Of a stretch of DNA of 6,655 nt, positions 1 through 6,655 are shown one piece after another (within the stretch, counting starts at the first letter, position 1; every line of letters begins with the position of its first letter). The stretch is from assembly GCA_030589835.1 (NCBI GenBank), contig JAUUZS010000244.1, positions 1 through 6,655 on the forward strand, in the 5' to 3' direction. Both the position numbers and the translations under genes were made by a program. Source of the stretch: Cyclobacteriaceae bacterium (lineage in GTDB: Bacteria; Bacteroidota; Bacteroidia; Cytophagales; Cyclobacteriaceae). The notes under the pieces were generated by a model that ran no database searches, was not told the origin of the DNA, and saw only the letters and a list, made by a program, of their open reading frames with translations.

Positions 1-2
1 AT

Positions 3-128
3 AAAATTAAAAAAGGGAAGCTCCATGCACTTGTCCAATTGCCTGAAGGAATGCAAGGCATATTTATATACAAAGGACAGGAGCACAAGCTAAATGAAGG
101 ACAAAACGAAATAACGGTTAAAAAATAG
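3..128 (+). CDS. C-terminal fragment of a secreted glycosidase, probably alpha-L-rhamnosidase-like (5' end outside window)
   Basis: An open frame enters from the left edge and ends at a TAG at 126-128, giving 41 residues of protein tail. It contains a beta-rich stretch with LPEGMQGIFIYKG followed by LNEGQNEITV. From memory, this pattern (LP-x-G-x-x-G-x-F-x-x-x-G, then L-x-x-G-x-N) resembles the closing beta-sandwich of Bacteroidota GH78-type alpha-L-rhamnosidases, whose start is seen again at the right end of this window. The fragment is too short to name the family firmly; any secreted glycosidase with a C-terminal jelly-roll could end this way. Only 12 nt separate its stop from the GH97 start, which argues for one transcript. 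No catalytic residues fall inside the window. Confidence 0.6.
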   Translation, partial: KIKKGKLHALVQLPEGMQGIFIYKGQEHKLNEGQNEITVKK

Positions 129-140
129 CATCAATCAATT

Positions 141-2087
141 ATGAAGATTTTTTATACGATCATTATTAGCAGCATTTTTTTTGGCATGTTTTCATGTGAC
201 AGTGCACAGGAAAATAGTTGGCAAGTCTTGTCGGAAGATGGGAACATCAAATTGGAACTATCGCTACAGCAGGGTAAACTTTTTTATAGAGTCGCGCTTA
301 AAAGTGATACTGCCTTTTCAGAATTAATACATAATTCACCTCTGGGAATCACAAGGGAAGATGCTGAATTTACCGGGGATTTTTCATTCGTTCGGTCGTC
401 AGAAATCATGACCATCGATGAGCACTATGAGGTTATCACAGGTAAAGCCCGGAAATTGCATAACCATGCGCACGAACGTACGGTATCGTTTACGATCCCG
501 GGAGGCCAGCTTCTGGATATTGTGCTCCGAGCCTATAATGATGGCATCGCCTTTCGGTATATATTCCCAGAGGAAAAAACAGGCAAATTTGTAGTAAAGG
601 GCGAGTCAAGTGGTTTTAGATTATCGGAAGGGAAGGCCTGGTTACAGCCTTACGATGATGTGACAAGATGGACCCCAGCATATGAAAGATATTATCAAAA
701 TGAAATACCTATAGGAGAAATCTCACCGATGCAAAATGGTTGGTGTTTCCCGGCATTGTTTCATACGGCAAATTCATGGATATTGCTTAGCGAAGCCTGT
801 TTAGATGGTGATTTCTATGGAGCGCATCTCAATCCCGAAGTAAACAATGGCTTATATACCATTCGCTTGCCCGAAGAAAATGAAGCGATGGGAATCTACG
901 AACAGCAGGCCACCTCCGATAAATTGCCATGGGGATCGCCCTGGCGGGTGGTGATCATCGGTTCCGACCTGAATACGATTGCTGCATCTAATATGGTAAA
1001 ACATCTTAGCTCAGCCAATAGAATAGAGGATACTTCCTGGATCAAACCCGGGCGTGCATCATGGAGCTGGCTCACGGATCATGATAGCCCTCAGGATTTT
1101 GAGAAATTAAAAACGTTTGTCGATTTGGCAGCAGACATGGGCTGGGAATACTCCCTCGTTGATGCCAATTGGAATTTAATGAAAGGAGGAAATATCAGGC
1201 AATTGGTCGATTACGCCAACAGTAAAGACGTAGACATTTTGATGTGGTACAATTCAGGTGGCCCGCATAACGAAGTCGACGAGGAGGTTCGCGACCTTAT
1301 GCACGATCCCGATAGACGAAAGGAAGAATTTGCCAAACTACACAAATGGGGAGTAAAAGGCGTTAAGATTGACTTTTTCCAGAGCGACAAGCAAGGGATG
1401 ATGATGCTGTACAAGGATATTCTTGAAGATGCTGCCCAGCATAAAATCATGGTGAATTTCCACGGCTGCACCATTCCACGAGGCTGGTCGAGGACCTATC
1501 CACACCTCATGAGCATGGAAAGTGTTCGTGGAGCTGAGTGCTACTCTTTTGCAAGTGAATACCCTGAGCACGCCCCGGAGAACAATACCATTCTGCCGGT
1601 GACACGTAATGTTGTCGGCTCAATGGATTATACACCAGTTATTTTTTCGGATACGAAATACGCACATATCACCAGCTATGGTCATGAGCTCGCCTTGTCA
1701 ATAGTGTTTGAGACCGGTTGGCTACATCTTGCCGATGCAGTGGAGCCATATAGATCATTGCCTGATGGCCCAAAAGAATTTCTTAAAAATATTCCAGTTG
1801 TGTGGGACGAAACCCGTTATGTGGCGGGTTGGCCCGGCAAAGAAATGGTGATGGCAAGAAGACATGGGGATTGCTGGTACATAGCAGGAATAAATGGCGA
1901 GGGAGATTCAAAAGATATTGATCTCGAGTTACCGTTTTTGCCAGAGGGCAATTATACCGCAGAACTCATTACAGACGGGGAATCAAAACGAAGCTTTTCC
2001 ACCCGATATATAAAAGTGAATAGCAACAAGAAAACAAAAATGGCATTGTTACCACATGGTGGATTTGTATTGAAGATTGAAATTTAG
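141..2087 (+). CDS. GH97 family glycoside hydrolase, retaining type (alpha-galactosidase-like), lipoprotein
   Basis: This 648-residue protein starts with a lipoprotein signal peptide: K2, a hydrophobic core, then GMFSC with the lipidated Cys at 19. It is therefore expected on the outer membrane or facing the periplasm. Residues about 27-290 form the GH97 N-terminal beta-sandwich, about 295-555 the (beta/alpha)8 catalytic barrel (opening with IKPGRASWSW at 301-310), and the rest a C-terminal beta domain. Length is close to the roughly 660 residues I recall for Bacteroides BtGH97b and shorter than SusB. Key residues: Asp411 in KIDFFQSDK is placed like the BtGH97b nucleophile. Glu466 in ESVRGAE lies 55 residues later, the same spacing as Asp415/Glu470 of BtGH97b, and is the likely acid/base. 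NFHG (439-442) has Gly where inverting SusB has its base Glu. This points to a retaining alpha-galactosidase, or a relative acting on beta-L-arabinopyranose. Activity is inferred. The AT-rich leader lacks a Shine-Dalgarno site. Confidence 0.93.
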   Translation: MKIFYTIIISSIFFGMFSCDSAQENSWQVLSEDGNIKLELSLQQGKLFYRVALKSDTAFSELIHNSPLGITREDAEFTGDFSFVRSSEIMTIDEHYEVITGKARKLHNHAHERTVSFTIPGGQLLDIVLRAYNDGIAFRYIFPEEKTGKFVVKGESSGFRLSEGKAWLQPYDDVTRWTPAYERYYQNEIPIGEISPMQNGWCFPALFHTANSWILLSEACLDGDFYGAHLNPEVNNGLYTIRLPEENEAMGIYEQQATSDKLPWGSPWRVVIIGSDLNTIAASNMVKHLSSANRIEDTSWIKPGRASWSWLTDHDSPQDFEKLKTFVDLAADMGWEYSLVDANWNLMKGGNIRQLVDYANSKDVDILMWYNSGGPHNEVDEEVRDLMHDPDRRKEEFAKLHKWGVKGVKIDFFQSDKQGMMMLYKDILEDAAQHKIMVNFHGCTIPRGWSRTYPHLMSMESVRGAECYSFASEYPEHAPENNTILPVTRNVVGSMDYTPVIFSDTKYAHITSYGHELALSIVFETGWLHLADAVEPYRSLPDGPKEFLKNIPVVWDETRYVAGWPGKEMVMARRHGDCWYIAGINGEGDSKDIDLELPFLPEGNYTAELITDGESKRSFSTRYIKVNSNKKTKMALLPHGGFVLKIEI

Positions 2088-2106
2088 CATACTTAAATTT
2101 ATAAAC

Positions 2107-3678
2107 ATGAAATTAAATGGACTGATTGATCTGAAGCTAAAGCATTTGTACCTCCTGACTTTATTGCGTGTAGCAATTGGTTGGCATTTTCTCTACGAAG
2201 GGATGGTAAAACTGCTTGCACCCGCCTGGAGTGCCGAAGGATATTTAATGAATTCCAGTGGTTTCTTGTCTGGGTTTTTCCATTCGATGGCGCAGAATGA
2301 TGCTACACTGAATGTCATTAACTTCCTGAACATTTGGGGGCTGATCTTTGTTGGTCTTGGTTTATTTCTTGGCTTGTTTACACGGCTGGCCCAAGTAGGG
2401 GGAATAGCCTTATTGTTAATATATTACCTCGCAAACCCGCCATTCCTTTCGAATACCGGGGCGGGCTTTGAGGGCAGCTATTTGGTGGTCAGCAAAGACT
2501 TGCTGGAACTGATAGCATTGATTACCTTATCATTTTTCCCTACCGGAAAATTTCTTGGTTTAGATGGTTTGTTTTCCGGACTCTTTAGGATTCCTGTGCA
2601 AAGAGTAAACCAGCTAAACAGGGAAGAAAATAATAAGGAAGAACAAATAAATCACAGAGGAATAAAAAGACGTGAAGTATTTAAACACCTGGCCACATTG
2701 CCTATTCTGGGAGCATTTTCATTTGGTCTGGCATCAAAAGTAAAAATATATAGTGGAGAAGAACAAGGCCTTTCTGATGCTATATCTGGGGCAAGCATCA
2801 AAAAATTTGAAGTGAAAGGCCTGGAAGAGCTCAATGGTGAATTGCCAAAAGGCAAAATCAAAGATAAAGTATTCAGCAAAATGATCATGGGAGGAAATCT
2901 GCTTAGTGGCTGGGCACATTCGCGTGATCTGATTTATGTTTCATCTCTGGTTCGTGCATACCATACCAAGGAAAAAATATTTCAAACCTTTCAGATAGCA
3001 GAGAAATGCGGGGTCGATACCCTGCTTTCAAATACAGTGATTGGCCCTGTGATCAATGAATACTGGAAAAGGGGCTACGGAAAGCTTCAGTTTATTGCTG
3101 ACTGTGCCGGATTGAATTATGATGGAACAGGCACTCCTTCTCCAAAACCTTATAAGGAATATATAGATATTGTAAAAAAAGCAATTGATGAGGGCGCAAC
3201 GGCCTGCTACATTCAGGGCGAAACAGCAGATCTTTATATCAGGGAAAACCGCATCGATGAAATTGTTGGCGCAATGAATTTAATCCGAGATGCCGGTCTG
3301 CCGGTTGGGATCGGCGCACATCGCATTGAAACCATAAAGCGATGTGTTGAGCTTGACCTTGACAATGATTTCTGGATGAAAACCATGCATCATCACAATT
3401 ATTGGTCAGCCAAACACAGCGAATGGCATGATAACATGTATTGTTTCAATCCTGAAGAAACCATTGCCTTTATGGAAAGTTTGCCACAACCGTGGATTGC
3501 ATTTAAGATCCTTGCTGCAGGCGCATTAAAACCCGAGGATGCATTCTCTTATGCGTATCAAAACGGGGCAGACTTTATTTGTGTGGGCATGTACGACTTT
3601 CAAATGGTCGATAATGTAAATACAGCCCTGGTGGCCCTTGATTCCTCGAAAGAGCGTAAAAGACCATGGATGGCCTGA
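2107..3678 (+). CDS. DoxX-family membrane domain fused to a Tat-like segment and a barrel-like domain of unknown function
   Basis: The product is 523 residues. Residues 1-150 form a DoxX-like four-helix membrane domain, with helices near 13-32, 74-92, 96-112 and 128-147, carrying the family's LLRVAIGWHFLYEG and FVGLGLFLGLFTRLA patterns. A charged linker (about 161-187) leads to RREVFKHLA (188-196), a twin-arginine-like motif before a hydrophobic run (197-209). Residues about 250-523 form a soluble domain with alternating beta/alpha character, suggestive of a TIM barrel: MIMGGNLLSGWAHSRDL at 259-275, GIGAHRIE at 401-408, and KILAAGAL then GADFICVGMYDFQ near the end. A His-rich stretch (428-441: HHH, then two more His, Cys446) could bind metal. 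I do not know its reaction. ATG 2107 is preferred: the frame can be extended to TTG 2077, but that overlaps the GH97 gene by 11 nt and only adds ten residues. It sits 19 nt after GH97 and 41 nt before the sulfatase, so it is probably co-transcribed with both. Confidence 0.85.
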   Translation: MKLNGLIDLKLKHLYLLTLLRVAIGWHFLYEGMVKLLAPAWSAEGYLMNSSGFLSGFFHSMAQNDATLNVINFLNIWGLIFVGLGLFLGLFTRLAQVGGIALLLIYYLANPPFLSNTGAGFEGSYLVVSKDLLELIALITLSFFPTGKFLGLDGLFSGLFRIPVQRVNQLNREENNKEEQINHRGIKRREVFKHLATLPILGAFSFGLASKVKIYSGEEQGLSDAISGASIKKFEVKGLEELNGELPKGKIKDKVFSKMIMGGNLLSGWAHSRDLIYVSSLVRAYHTKEKIFQTFQIAEKCGVDTLLSNTVIGPVINEYWKRGYGKLQFIADCAGLNYDGTGTPSPKPYKEYIDIVKKAIDEGATACYIQGETADLYIRENRIDEIVGAMNLIRDAGLPVGIGAHRIETIKRCVELDLDNDFWMKTMHHHNYWSAKHSEWHDNMYCFNPEETIAFMESLPQPWIAFKILAAGALKPEDAFSYAYQNGADFICVGMYDFQMVDNVNTALVALDSSKERKRPWMA

Positions 3679-3719
3679 CGATACCTAAAGCGAGTGAAAA
3701 ATTAATTTAAAAAATAAGA

Positions 3720-5630
3720 ATGATGCGCATAACTCTATTTTTAATGGCATTGGAATTGTTAATTTCCTCTTGCTCAACAAAAAAAATGGAAGCGGTTGAT
3801 CCCCCAAATATTATCTGGCTTATTGCTGAAGATATCAGCCCGGTTTTAGGTTGTTATGGCAATGATTATGCAACTACCCCGAACATCGACCGAATGGCTT
3901 CTGGTGGGATTGTCTATGATTTTGCAATGACCACAGCCCCGATCTGTGCTCCTTCTCGTTCAAGCCTGATTTCCGGAATGTATGCCACCTCACTGGGGAC
4001 ACAGCATTTGCGCTGCGAGATTCCTTTTCCCGAGCAATTACAAACCCTGCCGGAATTGCTACGGGATCATGGTTATTTCACTTCCAACCGGGACAAAACG
4101 GATTATAATTTCAATCCTGAAGGGTTGTGGGAGCATTGGTCATCGGAATATGCCCCCTGGCGACATCGGGCAGCTGGCCAGCCCTTTTTTAGTTTTATGA
4201 ATATTGGACCTTCCCATGAAGGGAGTGTAAATAACGCTGAGAAGTACAGGGAATTTGTCAAAGATTTAACGGCAGATAAGTTTCATGACTCTGATAAGGT
4301 CACACTTCCTCCCTATTATCCGGACAGTCCGAAAAACCGGGAAGTATGGGCGCATTATTACGATATCCTCACGGTGCTCGATCAGAATGTGGGCAATGTG
4401 CTGAATATGCTGAAAGAAGATGGCCTGATGGATGAAACGATTATATTTTTTATTGCCGATCATGGCTTCGGAATGCCACGCTATAAGCGCTGGTTAAATA
4501 AAACCGGGATGCATGTGCCCATGGTAGTGCATGTGCCGGAAAAATATCAGCATTTGGTCGATGGTTTTAAACCTGGATCGCACAATACGGATTTAGTAAG
4601 CTTTATCGATATGGTTCCGACAACCCTCAACCTGGCGGGTGCCGCAATTCCCGATTATATGGAAGGCAAACCGATCATCGGAAGAGATGCCTCGCCACAT
4701 CGTAAACTGGCATTTGGCGCCCGCGACCGGGCCGACGATATGTATGAAATGTCACGTTCAGTTACGGATGGCAAGTATATGTATATTCGTCATTACATGC
4801 CGCATTTACCCTATATGCAATCGGGATTTATATTTTCCGACGTAAAAGAGTCCTTTAGGGAATTGAGGAGATTGCACCATGAAGGCGTCGGCAATGAAGA
4901 ACAAGACAGGATTTGGAACGCCAAACCCATAGAAGAATTGTATGACCTCGACAGGGATCCCCGGGAGCTGAACAACCTGGCTTCAGATCCGCAATATCAT
5001 TCTTTAAAAGAAAACCTTAAAAGCGATATGCATCAATGGATGATTGAAACAAGGGATTTGGGGTTGTTGCCCGAAGCCGAGTATATGATTAGGTCGGAGG
5101 GGTCAACTCCTTATGAGTATGCCAGAAATAGCGGGGAATTCAAGGTAAAGAAAATTCTGGAGGCAGCTGAGTTGGTGGGTAGGGCAGATGAAAGCGTATT
5201 AGTAGAAAAGCTAAAAGATAGCGATAGTGGAGTACGCTATTGGGCTGTTATTGGCCTGTTGCAATTCGATGAACTCAACACAAATACTACGAAAGCTTTA
5301 ACGGCATTACTTAACGATGCATCACCGAGCGTACAAATTGCTGCTGCCGAAGCCTTATGCCGCTTTACAAGTTCAGAAGAGGCGATTGAAACGCTAGGGA
5401 AGTTAGTTCAATCGGATAAGCCCTGGCTGGCATTACAGGCAGCAAGGAGCATTCAACTGGTTGGTGAAGATGCCCGGGCAATAATTCCTGTAATGTATAA
5501 GGTATTGGATAAAAACCTTGGGGAACCGGGACGGTCAAGGAAATATAAAGATTTCAACTTCGCCGCCTTTACGAGCTGGGCATTGGAGTGGGCCTTGCAA
5601 GAGCTAGGGGAAGATATCCAGGTAAATTGA
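3720..5630 (+). CDS. S1-family (formylglycine) sulfatase lipoprotein with C-terminal HEAT-like repeats
   Basis: This 636-residue protein has a lipoprotein signal (LLISSC, Cys18) and should be exported. Residues about 28-450 are a sulfatase domain. It shows Glu37-Asp38 in the first metal loop (IAEDISPVLGCYG), Cys76 in CAPSR as the residue converted to formylglycine, Lys126 in KTDYNF, His166 in PSHEG, Asp247-His248 in IADHGFG, and Lys261/His265 in KTGMHVP. ELYDLDRDPRELNNLA (406-421) is the usual sulfatase C-terminal landmark. The SEDxSP-like start and KTDYNF are, from memory, typical of sulfatases related to N-sulfoglucosamine sulfohydrolase (around SulfAtlas S1_8), a group that also occurs in marine glycan loci; the true substrate is open. 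Residues about 475-600 add two or three helical HEAT-like repeats (LVEKLKDSDSGVRYWAVIGL and LTALLNDASPSVQIAAAEAL), explaining the extra length. The start could be ATG 3720 or 3723, with no functional difference. A formylglycine-generating or anSME enzyme must be encoded elsewhere. Confidence 0.94.
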   Translation: MMRITLFLMALELLISSCSTKKMEAVDPPNIIWLIAEDISPVLGCYGNDYATTPNIDRMASGGIVYDFAMTTAPICAPSRSSLISGMYATSLGTQHLRCEIPFPEQLQTLPELLRDHGYFTSNRDKTDYNFNPEGLWEHWSSEYAPWRHRAAGQPFFSFMNIGPSHEGSVNNAEKYREFVKDLTADKFHDSDKVTLPPYYPDSPKNREVWAHYYDILTVLDQNVGNVLNMLKEDGLMDETIIFFIADHGFGMPRYKRWLNKTGMHVPMVVHVPEKYQHLVDGFKPGSHNTDLVSFIDMVPTTLNLAGAAIPDYMEGKPIIGRDASPHRKLAFGARDRADDMYEMSRSVTDGKYMYIRHYMPHLPYMQSGFIFSDVKESFRELRRLHHEGVGNEEQDRIWNAKPIEELYDLDRDPRELNNLASDPQYHSLKENLKSDMHQWMIETRDLGLLPEAEYMIRSEGSTPYEYARNSGEFKVKKILEAAELVGRADESVLVEKLKDSDSGVRYWAVIGLLQFDELNTNTTKALTALLNDASPSVQIAAAEALCRFTSSEEAIETLGKLVQSDKPWLALQAARSIQLVGEDARAIIPVMYKVLDKNLGEPGRSRKYKDFNFAAFTSWALEWALQELGEDIQVN

Positions 5631-5791
5631 AAAACCAATTCGGGAGAATTTAATATTATAATAAATTAAGGCACCATTAAAAATTTACATTAAATCAGCA
5701 ATGTTTTCACTTTTAACCTTGCTTTTTTCTGCTCGATAATTAAGAAATAGAACTGGTCAATTCCATTACGATGATCTGTTGAAGTTGAAAA

Positions 5792-5810
5792 AAGGAAATT
5801 TTTTTTCCTT
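5792..5810. repeat. Small perfect inverted repeat (7-bp stem, T5 loop)
   Basis: AAGGAAA at 5792-5798 is the exact reverse complement of TTTCCTT at 5804-5810, with five T in the loop. On the + strand the T run lies inside the hairpin rather than after it, so it does not have the form of an intrinsic terminator. It may be chance in an A/T-rich tract, or a weak RNA stem downstream of the sulfatase gene. Confidence 0.3.
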
Positions 5811-5885
5811 AAGCAAGGTAAAATTTGAAAGCAAAGCAGCACTATGGTCAAAAATGTTAACAACGTAGAAAGGAAAAAAGCCTGT

Positions 5886-5902
5886 CCTGAACTTGATTCG
5901 GG
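5886..5902. repeat. REP-like short palindrome, possible degenerate interspersed repeat
   Basis: CCTGAA (5886-5891) and TTCGGG (5897-5902) can pair in RNA over six positions (one G-U pair) around the loop CTTGA. The core closely resembles the CCTGAACTTG-type intergenic palindromes that I recall being scattered through many bacterial genomes, including Bacteroidota, often with a preceding TGTCAT and a trailing GATC. Here the flanks are partly present (TGTCC before, ATGATC after), consistent with a decayed copy. Only one copy is in the window, so repetitiveness is not shown. Confidence 0.35.
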
Positions 5903-6091
5903 AAATGATCTAAATGGGTAAGTTATTTCTTTACGGTTCCATAGGAGAATGTGTACGAAGCATTACTCATGAAATATTGGTACAGCACCCTTTTGGACTT
6001 GGTTTATGATTTGGGTAAGATACCCCTGGACACAAAAATAAGCCTGAGCATATCAGAGATTTATATGAATATAAAAAAATGTTTACGCACC

Positions 6092-6655
6092 ATGAATCAG
6101 AAAGTCGCGATGGATAATAACCTAAAGAACGCAAATTTGAATTTGGCATTGATAATTACTTTTTCGCTGCATGCAAGTATTTTATTTGCACAATATCCCG
6201 GCAATCCACTACCACAGTATCCCATAGTTTGGAACTCCCAGTGGATTACCCATCCCGATATTGAAAAGACTGCTTATGGACTGATCCACTTGCGAAACAG
6301 CTTTTTCTTAAAAGACATACCAGAACAATTCATTGTGCATGTTACCGGTGATAATCGATACCGGCTATACGTCAATGATAAAGAAGTTTGCTATGGACCT
6401 CAGTTGGCTGATATCCGTCATTGGCGCTATGAAACGATTGATCTTGCTCCTTATCTGAATAAAGGAAAGAATACCATTGCTGCCGAAGTGATGAATTGGG
6501 GTGTCGAACGAAGTTATGGGATCATTTCTTTTAAAACAGGATTTTTATTGCAGGGCCATTCTGAAAAAGAGGATTTCCTGAATACCAACTATAATAGCAA
6601 ATGGAAGGTGTTTAAAAATGTGTCCATGCATGAAAAAGCCGTATTCTGGAGAGGA
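6092..6655 (+). CDS. Alpha-L-rhamnosidase (GH78-like), N-terminal part, secreted (3' end outside window)
   Basis: The first 188 residues are visible and the frame is open to the window edge. A signal peptide ends near LFA-Q (about residue 33), of the type I form rather than a lipoprotein. After it comes the N-terminal beta-sandwich seen in bacterial alpha-L-rhamnosidases: NSQWITHPD (48-56), YGLIHLRNSF (62-71), VTGDNRYRLYVNDKEV (84-99), GPQLADIRHWRYE (102-114), a YLNKGKNTIAAEV lectin-like stretch (121-133) and FKTGFLLQG (147-155). The expected reaction is release of terminal alpha-L-rhamnose by inversion, but the (alpha/alpha)6 catalytic domain is not in view, so activity cannot be checked. 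The start is uncertain. The frame is open back to 5945 with other starts at 5969, 6065 and 6110; 6092 or 6110 places the hydrophobic core at a normal distance from the N-terminus, while 5969 would bury it at about residue 60. It follows a 461-nt gap and may have its own promoter. Confidence 0.85.
   Translation, partial: MNQKVAMDNNLKNANLNLALIITFSLHASILFAQYPGNPLPQYPIVWNSQWITHPDIEKTAYGLIHLRNSFFLKDIPEQFIVHVTGDNRYRLYVNDKEVCYGPQLADIRHWRYETIDLAPYLNKGKNTIAAEVMNWGVERSYGIISFKTGFLLQGHSEKEDFLNTNYNSKWKVFKNVSMHEKAVFWRG

Larger units (their letters stand above)
5631..6091 (+). other. Long AT-rich intergenic region, no confident gene
   Basis: About 460 nt separate the sulfatase stop from the chosen rhamnosidase start. 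I see no tRNA, rRNA, convincing CDS or recognised riboswitch. The contents are an A/T-only inverted repeat at 5647-5667, a purine/pyrimidine hairpin at 5792-5810, a REP-like hairpin at 5886-5902, and an open frame (no stop from 5945) continuous with the rhamnosidase. No clear match to the Bacteroidota promoter (TTTG, about 19 nt, TAnnTTTG) was found; near matches such as TAACCTTG around 5717 lack the upstream box. Such a gap inside a co-oriented locus is a natural place for a second promoter or the end of the upstream transcript, but neither is demonstrated. Confidence 0.6.

Noticed and set aside
1211..1571. Antisense open frames within the GH97 gene
   Set aside because: They lie opposite a strongly conserved catalytic domain, have low-complexity Ser/Leu-rich translations and no recognisable domain.
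2077..2106. TTG start extending the DoxX fusion upstream so that it overlaps the GH97 gene
   Set aside because: The added ten residues have no function in the DoxX fold, and ATG 2107 is preceded by a typical AT-rich Bacteroidota leader and leaves a clean 19-nt gap.
5647..5667. A/T-only inverted repeat after the sulfatase stop, considered as a terminator
   Set aside because: The six-base stem contains no G or C and is not followed by a T run; such repeats are expected by chance in AT-rich DNA.
5708..5724. TAACCTTG as a Bacteroidota -7 box
   Set aside because: It has one mismatch to TAnnTTTG and no TTG-type element at the proper distance upstream.
5844..5921. Small ORF of 25 codons in the intergenic region
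   Set aside because: It runs through the REP-like hairpin, has no hydrophobic or conserved pattern and no support beyond being open.
5967..6149. Minus-strand open frame of 60 codons across the rhamnosidase start
   Set aside because: It overlaps the signal-peptide coding region of the rhamnosidase on the other strand and resembles no known protein.

Overview
The window is a slice of a polysaccharide-degradation locus (PUL-like) from a member of the Bacteroidota, plausibly marine or otherwise living on sulfated glycans. This rests on AT-rich leaders without clear Shine-Dalgarno sites, lipoprotein signal peptides on two hydrolases, and a cargo of glycoside hydrolases plus a sulfatase, all on the + strand. 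Neither a SusC/SusD pair nor a regulator is visible, so the locus is incomplete here.

Layout: (1) 3-128, the C-terminal tail of an upstream protein that looks like the end of an alpha-L-rhamnosidase-type glycosidase. (2) 141-2087, a GH97 lipoprotein whose catalytic residues fit the retaining, alpha-galactosidase-type branch. (3) 2107-3678, a fusion of a four-helix DoxX membrane domain, a twin-arginine-bearing fifth hydrophobic segment and a roughly 270-residue barrel-like domain of unknown function. (4) 3720-5630, a formylglycine-type S1 sulfatase lipoprotein with a C-terminal HEAT-like repeat extension. (5) 5631-6091, a long AT-rich non-coding stretch with small hairpins. (6) 6092 to the window edge, the secreted N-terminal part of a GH78-like alpha-L-rhamnosidase.

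The first four genes are spaced by 12, 19 and 41 nt and probably form one transcript. The 461-nt gap before the rhamnosidase is where a separate promoter or processing site could lie. Taken together the genes suggest stepwise attack on a sulfated glycan containing rhamnose and an alpha-galactosyl-type (or beta-L-arabinopyranosyl) sugar: the sulfatase removes ester or N-sulfate, and GH97 and the rhamnosidase(s) remove terminal sugars. The DoxX-barrel fusion is the least understood member and the best candidate for something undescribed. The substrate assignment is inference.
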